From positions 1-6,563 of the forward strand of contig JBJMKO010000007.1 in assembly GCA_045805805.1 (NCBI GenBank): a DNA stretch of 6,563 nucleotides. The letters are read 5' to 3'. The stretch comes from VRUE01 sp045805805 (GTDB lineage Bacteria > Actinomycetota > Thermoleophilia > Solirubrobacterales > 70-9). Made by a program: the position numbers and the translations under genes. Under the pieces are notes generated by a model that was not told the origin of the DNA, ran no database searches, and saw only the letters and a list, made by a program, of their open reading frames with translations. Below are positions 5,078-6,563 of this stretch, piece after piece (the stretch's first letter is position 1; each line of letters opens with the position of its first letter).

Positions 5078-6563
5078 TACTGGGCTGCCAGCAGCCACCA
5101 CCAGCTCGGCTGGCCGCCTTCGTGGGTCTCGATCTCGACGCCGGCGGGGACGTGGGTGTCGAGCTCGTCGAGCGCGATCGGAGCCGCGGCGCCGGCGATC
5201 ACGGTGACGATCTCGGCCCCGGCCGCGAGCCTCTCGATCGTCTCGGCCAGGGTCGACCCCGCCCCGCCCCAAGCGACTATCTCGCCCTCGACGAAGCCGA
5301 CCGCATCGCCCTGGCGGAAGCGGCCCTGGGCGTCATCGCGGCCAGCGGGAGCGACGCCGCCGATGGCGATGTCGGCAAGCGCCTCCTCCAGCCGCCCGGC
5401 GTTCTCCTCCGCCGTCGCCGCCTGGTCGAGCTCGACCAGGGTGAGCAGGCTTTCCTGCAGCGAGGTCGCCGGCACCACCCGCGCCGGCTTCTCGGAGAGC
5501 TCGCAGGCCCGCTCCGCCGCCATCACCACGTTGGAGGAGCTGGGGAAGACCAGCACTTCCTCGGCTGGCACCTCGTGGATGCCCGCGAGCAGCTCGTAGG
5601 TCGACGGGTTGAGGGTTTCGCCGCCGTGGACGACGTGGGCGCCCAGCTCGACGAAGAGGCGCTCCAGCCCCTCGCCGGCCGCCACCGCGAGGGCGCCGGT
5701 CCGGCCGCCGTTGAGCCGGGCGTGACGCTCGGCGATCTGCTCGCGCATGTCGGCGACGTCGAGGTTGGTCACCTTGCCGGCGTCCTCGAAGAGGGCGACC
5801 GCGGCCTCTGGCTCGTCGGTGTGGACGTGGACCTTCAGCGTCACCTCGTCGCCGACGACCAGAACCGAGTCGCCGAGGCCCTCCAGCCGTGGCAGGAAGT
5901 CGCGCCCGCTCAGACCTGCCCCGGAGACGATGAAGTTGGTGCAGTAGCGGAAGCGACTGTCCTCGTGGTGCGGCCGGCTGAGCCGCGGCGCTTCGTGATG
6001 GGAGATCTCAGGCACCGCGGCCCCGTCACCGCGCAGGCCCGCGACAACCCCGGCGAGGATCAGCACCAGGCCGTAGCCGCCGGCATCGACGACGCCGGAC
6101 TCGCGCAGCACGTCGAGCTGCTCGGGGGTGCGCTCGACCGCGCGCTGGCCGTCGGCGATCGCCCGCTCCAGCACCTCGGCGAGGATCGCGTCCTGCTCCT
6201 CTTCGGCAACACCGCGGTCGAGCCGCTGCTTCTCCGCCTCCAAGCGAGAGAGCTGGCGGGCGATCGAGTGCGCCATCTCGCGGAAGACGGTCAGCATCGT
6301 CCCCTCCGCAGGCTCGCGCACCGAGTCGTAGGCGGCGTCGGCGGCGGAGGCGAAGGCCGCCGCGACCAGCAGCGGGTCGACCAGCTCCCCCGGGCGCGAG
6401 GCGAGCTCCTCGGCGGCGCCGCGGACGATCTGGGACAGGATCACGCCGGAGTTGCCGCGCGCGCCCATCAGGGCGGCCCGCGCCAGCGTCTGCACCAGCG
6501 CCGTGCGCTCGACCTCGTCGAGGCCCTCGCCGTCGATCCGGTCGAGCTCGTCCAGCACCGAGC
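5077..6563 (-). CDS. DAK2/FakA-like (YloV family) protein, 5' end outside window
   Basis: About 494 residues are visible; the start and the N-terminal Mg/ATP-binding GDTG motif expected in the DAK2 domain lie beyond the right edge. Numbering from the codon at 6558: GARGNSGVILSQ (32-43), EGTMLTVFREMA (85-96) and VVDAGGYGLVLILAG (156-170) are DAK2 signatures. RYCTNFIVSG (204-213), VGDEVTLKVHVHTDEP (235-250) and VFPSSSNVVMAAE belong to the C-terminal FakA domain. FakA phosphorylates fatty acids bound to FakB (DegV) proteins for phospholipid synthesis in Firmicutes; a similar lipid or dihydroxyacetone-like kinase role here is inferred. The equivalent neighbour of recG in mycobacteria is the same family. 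The stop TAG shares a base with the recG GTG, so the two are likely cotranscribed and coupled. No fakB gene is in the window. Confidence 0.9.
   Translation of the reverse strand, partial: SVLDELDRIDGEGLDEVERTALVQTLARAALMGARGNSGVILSQIVRGAAEELASRPGELVDPLLVAAAFASAADAAYDSVREPAEGTMLTVFREMAHSIARQLSRLEAEKQRLDRGVAEEEQDAILAEVLERAIADGQRAVERTPEQLDVLRESGVVDAGGYGLVLILAGVVAGLRGDGAAVPEISHHEAPRLSRPHHEDSRFRYCTNFIVSGAGLSGRDFLPRLEGLGDSVLVVGDEVTLKVHVHTDEPEAAVALFEDAGKVTNLDVADMREQIAERHARLNGGRTGALAVAAGEGLERLFVELGAHVVHGGETLNPSTYELLAGIHEVPAEEVLVFPSSSNVVMAAERACELSEKPARVVPATSLQESLLTLVELDQAATAEENAGRLEEALADIAIGGVAPAGRDDAQGRFRQGDAVGFVEGEIVAWGGAGSTLAETIERLAAGAEIVTVIAGAAAPIALDELDTHVPAGVEIETHEGGQPSWWWLLAAQ

Noticed and set aside
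5078..5272. Extension of recG to an upstream start at 5272
   Set aside because: The added 65 residues are almost all Arg, Asp, Gly and Pro and lie in another frame of the FakA-like gene's C-terminus. The GTG overlapping that gene's stop gives a normal RecG length.
2606..5599. A 997-codon open frame on the plus strand opposite recG and rsmD
   Set aside because: It is antisense to a fully recognisable RecG with all helicase motifs. The translation is rich in Arg, Gln, Leu and His without any domain I recognise, and long antisense frames are expected in GC-rich codon-biased genes.
6556..6558. GTG at 6558 as the true start of the FakA-like protein
   Set aside because: The open frame continues to the window edge, and the DAK2 domain's N-terminal GDTG motif would be missing, so the gene is partial rather than starting here.

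Overview
The window is G+C-rich DNA whose gene content and order point to a high-GC actinobacterium. The protein wording (compact RecG N-terminus, short SepIVA/DivIVA-like protein, YceD/DUF177 protein) would suit a deep lineage such as Thermoleophilia/Solirubrobacterales. That placement is an inference from the proteins; no 16S or marker gene was available.

From right to left on the minus strand there is a tightly packed cluster. It starts with a DAK2/FakA-like protein (5' end cut by the window edge), followed by recG (replication-fork and recombination helicase), rsmD (16S rRNA m2G966 methyltransferase) and coaD (phosphopantetheine adenylyltransferase of CoA synthesis). These four are joined by 1-base stop/start overlaps or a 1-base gap and are most simply one operon. 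After about 100 bases containing an imperfect hairpin comes a coiled-coil protein related to mycobacterial SepIVA. Its start codon is fixed by an in-frame stop, has no Shine-Dalgarno sequence and sits 6 bases after a TACGAT box, so it looks leaderless. Further left is a YceD/DUF177 protein with a strong ribosome binding site. In many actinobacteria these last two genes lie side by side and lead into rpmF and rnc.

Here that order is interrupted by a single plus-strand gene for a short class I SAM-dependent methyltransferase. It diverges from the DUF177 gene and converges on the SepIVA-like gene. Its last 66 codons use clearly more A-ending codons than its first 98.

The most unusual non-coding content is a palindromic repeat family. 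One complete copy (1155-1224) fills nearly all of the 83-base convergent gap and forms a 27-bp stem whose arms are themselves palindromes. A second copy, cut by the window edge (1-56), follows the DUF177 gene and shares the core AAACACTCAAGCG and TTTTGGG, while its arm sequence differs but remains self-complementary. A third, unrelated or distantly related palindrome (perfect 16-bp arms) lies in frame inside recG, encoding a Gly/Pro-rich stretch at the junction between the wedge domain and the following linker. The rest is ordinary core-genome housekeeping; I see no defence system, phage, CRISPR array or complete mobile element.
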